From NCBI GenBank assembly GCA_021779635.1, contig JAJYAH010000351.1:1-7169 (forward strand): a stretch of 7,169 nucleotides of DNA, written 5' to 3'. Made by a program: the position numbers and the translations under genes. The stretch comes from Pseudomonadota bacterium (GTDB lineage: Bacteria; Pseudomonadota; Alphaproteobacteria; Rhizobiales; Xanthobacteraceae). Below are positions 5,853 to 7,169 of the stretch, piece by piece; positions within the stretch are counted from its first letter, which is position 1; every line of letters starts with the position of its first letter. A model generated the notes under the pieces. That model searched no databases. It was not told the DNA's origin and worked only from the letters and a program-made list of their open reading frames with translations.

Positions 5853-6500
5853 ATGTTAGCGGCAAACGACCGGGAAAAGCGCCAATCCGTCATCGACGCC
5901 TGCCGGCAAATGAACGCGTTGGGGATCAATCAGGGGACGTCCGGAAATATCAGCGTCCGTCATCACGACGGAATGCTGGTGACGCCGACCGGCGTGCCGT
6001 ATGAGACCATGCAGCCCGAGCAGATCGTGTTCATGGGCTTTGACGGGTCGTTCGATCCCGCCCAGGGCCCATCGAGCGAATGGCGTTTTCATCTGAATAT
6101 CCTCAAAGTCCGGCCCGAGGTGAACGCCGTCGTTCACGCTCACCCGCCCTATGCGACGACGCTGGCCATCATGGGGCGGGACATTCCGCCGATCCACTAC
6201 ATGATCGCGGCCGCGGGTGGCGACAGCATCCGCTGCGCGCCGTATGCGACCTTCGGGACGAGCGAGCTGGCGCAGCACGCCGTCCAAGCCCTTGAAGGTC
6301 GGCTGGCCTGTCTGTTGGCACACCATGGCATGATCGCCATCGGACCCACGCTCGCGAAGGCGATGTGGCTTGCGGTCGAAGTCGAGACATTGGCGCGGCA
6401 ATATCACGGCTGCCTTCAGCTCGGCACGCCGCCCCTGCTGTCAAAGGCGGAGATCGAGAATGTTCTGCCCCGGCTGGCCGGATACGGTCCGGCAGATTAA
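5853..6500 (+). CDS. ald2: Class II aldolase/adducin family protein, probable methylthioribulose-1-phosphate aldolase (Ald2-like)
   Basis: A 215-residue class II (zinc-dependent) aldolase of the FucA/AraD/MtnB superfamily. Visible are the phosphate-binding NQGTSGNIS (26-34) and TPTGVPY (44-50), the catalytic Glu in SSEWRFH (Glu76), zinc ligands His95 and His97 in VHAHPPYATT, and the third ligand in AHHGMIAIG (His158). Length is typical. The ATG at 5853 is the first in frame after a TAG, with AGGGA about ten bases upstream. Beside mtnP-mtnA, its likely substrate is 5-methylthioribulose-1-phosphate. In Rhodospirillum rubrum and some E. coli, the Ald2 aldolase next to these genes splits it into DHAP and 2-methylthioacetaldehyde (DHAP shunt). 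The family call is secure. The substrate is inferred from context, and MtnB dehydratase or a fuculose-phosphate aldolase are the alternatives. Confidence 0.85.
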   Translation: MLAANDREKRQSVIDACRQMNALGINQGTSGNISVRHHDGMLVTPTGVPYETMQPEQIVFMGFDGSFDPAQGPSSEWRFHLNILKVRPEVNAVVHAHPPYATTLAIMGRDIPPIHYMIAAAGGDSIRCAPYATFGTSELAQHAVQALEGRLACLLAHHGMIAIGPTLAKAMWLAVEVETLARQYHGCLQLGTPPLLSKAEIENVLPRLAGYGPAD

Positions 6501-6560
6501 CGAATCAGGCATCCGCCTGCTTACACCGCCGCTTTGCGCATCCAGGAGAGCGGCGCGGTT

Positions 6561-7169
6561 TCAGACGTTCGTCGCCGACGGACTCACGGGCGGATGGGGT
6601 TTCTCGCCCGATCCGCCGAAGCGCCGCTTCACGCTTTCGCGCATCCGCTGAAACGTCACATACAGCATCGGCACCAGAAAGATCCCGATCGAGCTTGCGG
6701 CCAGCATGCCGCCGAACACCGCGGTGCCGACGGCCCTGCGGCTGATCTGGGCGGCGCCGGTCGCGATCACCAGCGGCAGCAACCCGAGAATGAACGCAAT
6801 CGACGTCATCATCACGGCGCGGAAGCGCATCCTGGATCCGAGCGCCGCGGCTTCCTCGATGGCAACCCCGGCCTCGCGCTGGTCCTTGGCGAACTCGACG
6901 ATCAGGATGCCGTTCTTGGCGGCCAGCGCGATCAGCACCACGAGGCCGATCTGGCCGTAAAGATCGAGGTTCAGCCTGGCCAGCTTGATGCCGAGATAGG
7001 ATCCGAGCACGCCGACGACGACCGACAACAGCACCGGAATCGGGATGGTCCAGCTTTCGTAGAGCGCCACCAGGAATAAATAGGCGAACAGCACCGCAAG
7101 CGCGAGAATGATGCCGGTCTGGCCGGAGGCCTGCTGCTCCTGATAGGCCGTGCCGGTCCATTCGAAGCC
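6561..7169 (-). CDS. RND multidrug efflux permease (HAE1/AcrB type), C-terminal part
   Basis: The frame is open through the window's right edge; 202 C-terminal residues of a protein that is normally about 1040 long are present, and the N-terminal part lies outside. It begins in the end of the second periplasmic loop ([16 protein letters not shown]), then shows the last five membrane segments (roughly 18-37, 43-60, 70-92, 118-137 and 148-172 of this fragment). Family marks are [42 protein letters not shown] and [16 protein letters not shown]...LVPMLYV. These proteins sit in the inner membrane as proton-driven trimers and export drugs or hydrophobic compounds with a periplasmic adaptor and an outer-membrane channel. 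The adaptor gene would be expected upstream, outside the window. The C-terminal tail is short and Pro/Ser-rich. Convergent with the aldolase gene, with a 60-base gap. Confidence 0.93.
   Translation of the reverse strand, partial: GFEWTGTAYQEQQASGQTGIILALAVLFAYLFLVALYESWTIPIPVLLSVVVGVLGSYLGIKLARLNLDLYGQIGLVVLIALAAKNGILIVEFAKDQREAGVAIEEAAALGSRMRFRAVMMTSIAFILGLLPLVIATGAAQISRRAVGTAVFGGMLAASSIGIFLVPMLYVTFQRMRESVKRRFGGSGEKPHPPVSPSATNV

Noticed and set aside
5856..6407. 183-codon minus-strand open frame
   Set aside because: Antisense shadow of the class II aldolase gene; its residues are Arg/His-rich with no family resemblance.
6505..7161. 218-codon minus-strand frame over the RND gene
   Set aside because: It is one frame away from the clear RND reading frame, Arg/Ala/Gly-rich, and lacks membrane segments.
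1..7169. CRISPR array, tRNA or rRNA genes, insertion sequence
   Set aside because: No regularly spaced repeats, no cloverleaf, no rRNA-like sequence and no transposase reading frame were found.

Overview
The window looks like chromosomal DNA of an alphaproteobacterium of the Bradyrhizobium/Rhodopseudomonas type (Rhizobiales). This is inferred from the high GC content, the strong G/C bias at third codon positions in the clear genes, the style of the winged-helix regulator, and the mtnP-mtnA plus class II aldolase arrangement. No organism can be fixed from the sequence alone.

The left part (1-3135) is accessory-like and partly decayed. It holds a winged-helix (CadC/ToxR-type) regulator that stops where its effector domain should begin (95-523, minus), about 700 bases without a convincing gene, a DUF1801/YdhG-type small protein (1244-1639, minus) with a dyad and a possible near-leaderless promoter, about 500 more bases without a gene, and then two tandem small ORFs on the minus strand (2377-2550 and 2145-2372). 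Both small ORFs encode double-glycine (bacteriocin/microcin-type) leaders followed by unrelated short cores rich in Gly plus Pro or Ala. This peptide pair is the most interesting item in the window. A CRP-like palindrome lies upstream of it. Next to it is the remnant of a PadR-family regulator (2677-3135, plus) that lacks most of its DNA-binding domain.

The right part (3223-7169) is well-kept metabolic sequence. It holds a YdhR-like small monooxygenase-fold protein (minus), then mtnA and mtnP (a minus-strand operon read mtnP to mtnA), and divergently a class II aldolase (plus). MtnP and MtnA turn 5'-methylthioadenosine into methylthioribulose-1-phosphate. The neighbouring aldolase, with no mtnB, mtnC or mtnD in view, suggests the DHAP shunt (cleavage to DHAP and 2-methylthioacetaldehyde) rather than the classical methionine salvage cycle. 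The window ends inside the C-terminal part of an RND (HAE1-type) efflux pump gene on the minus strand.
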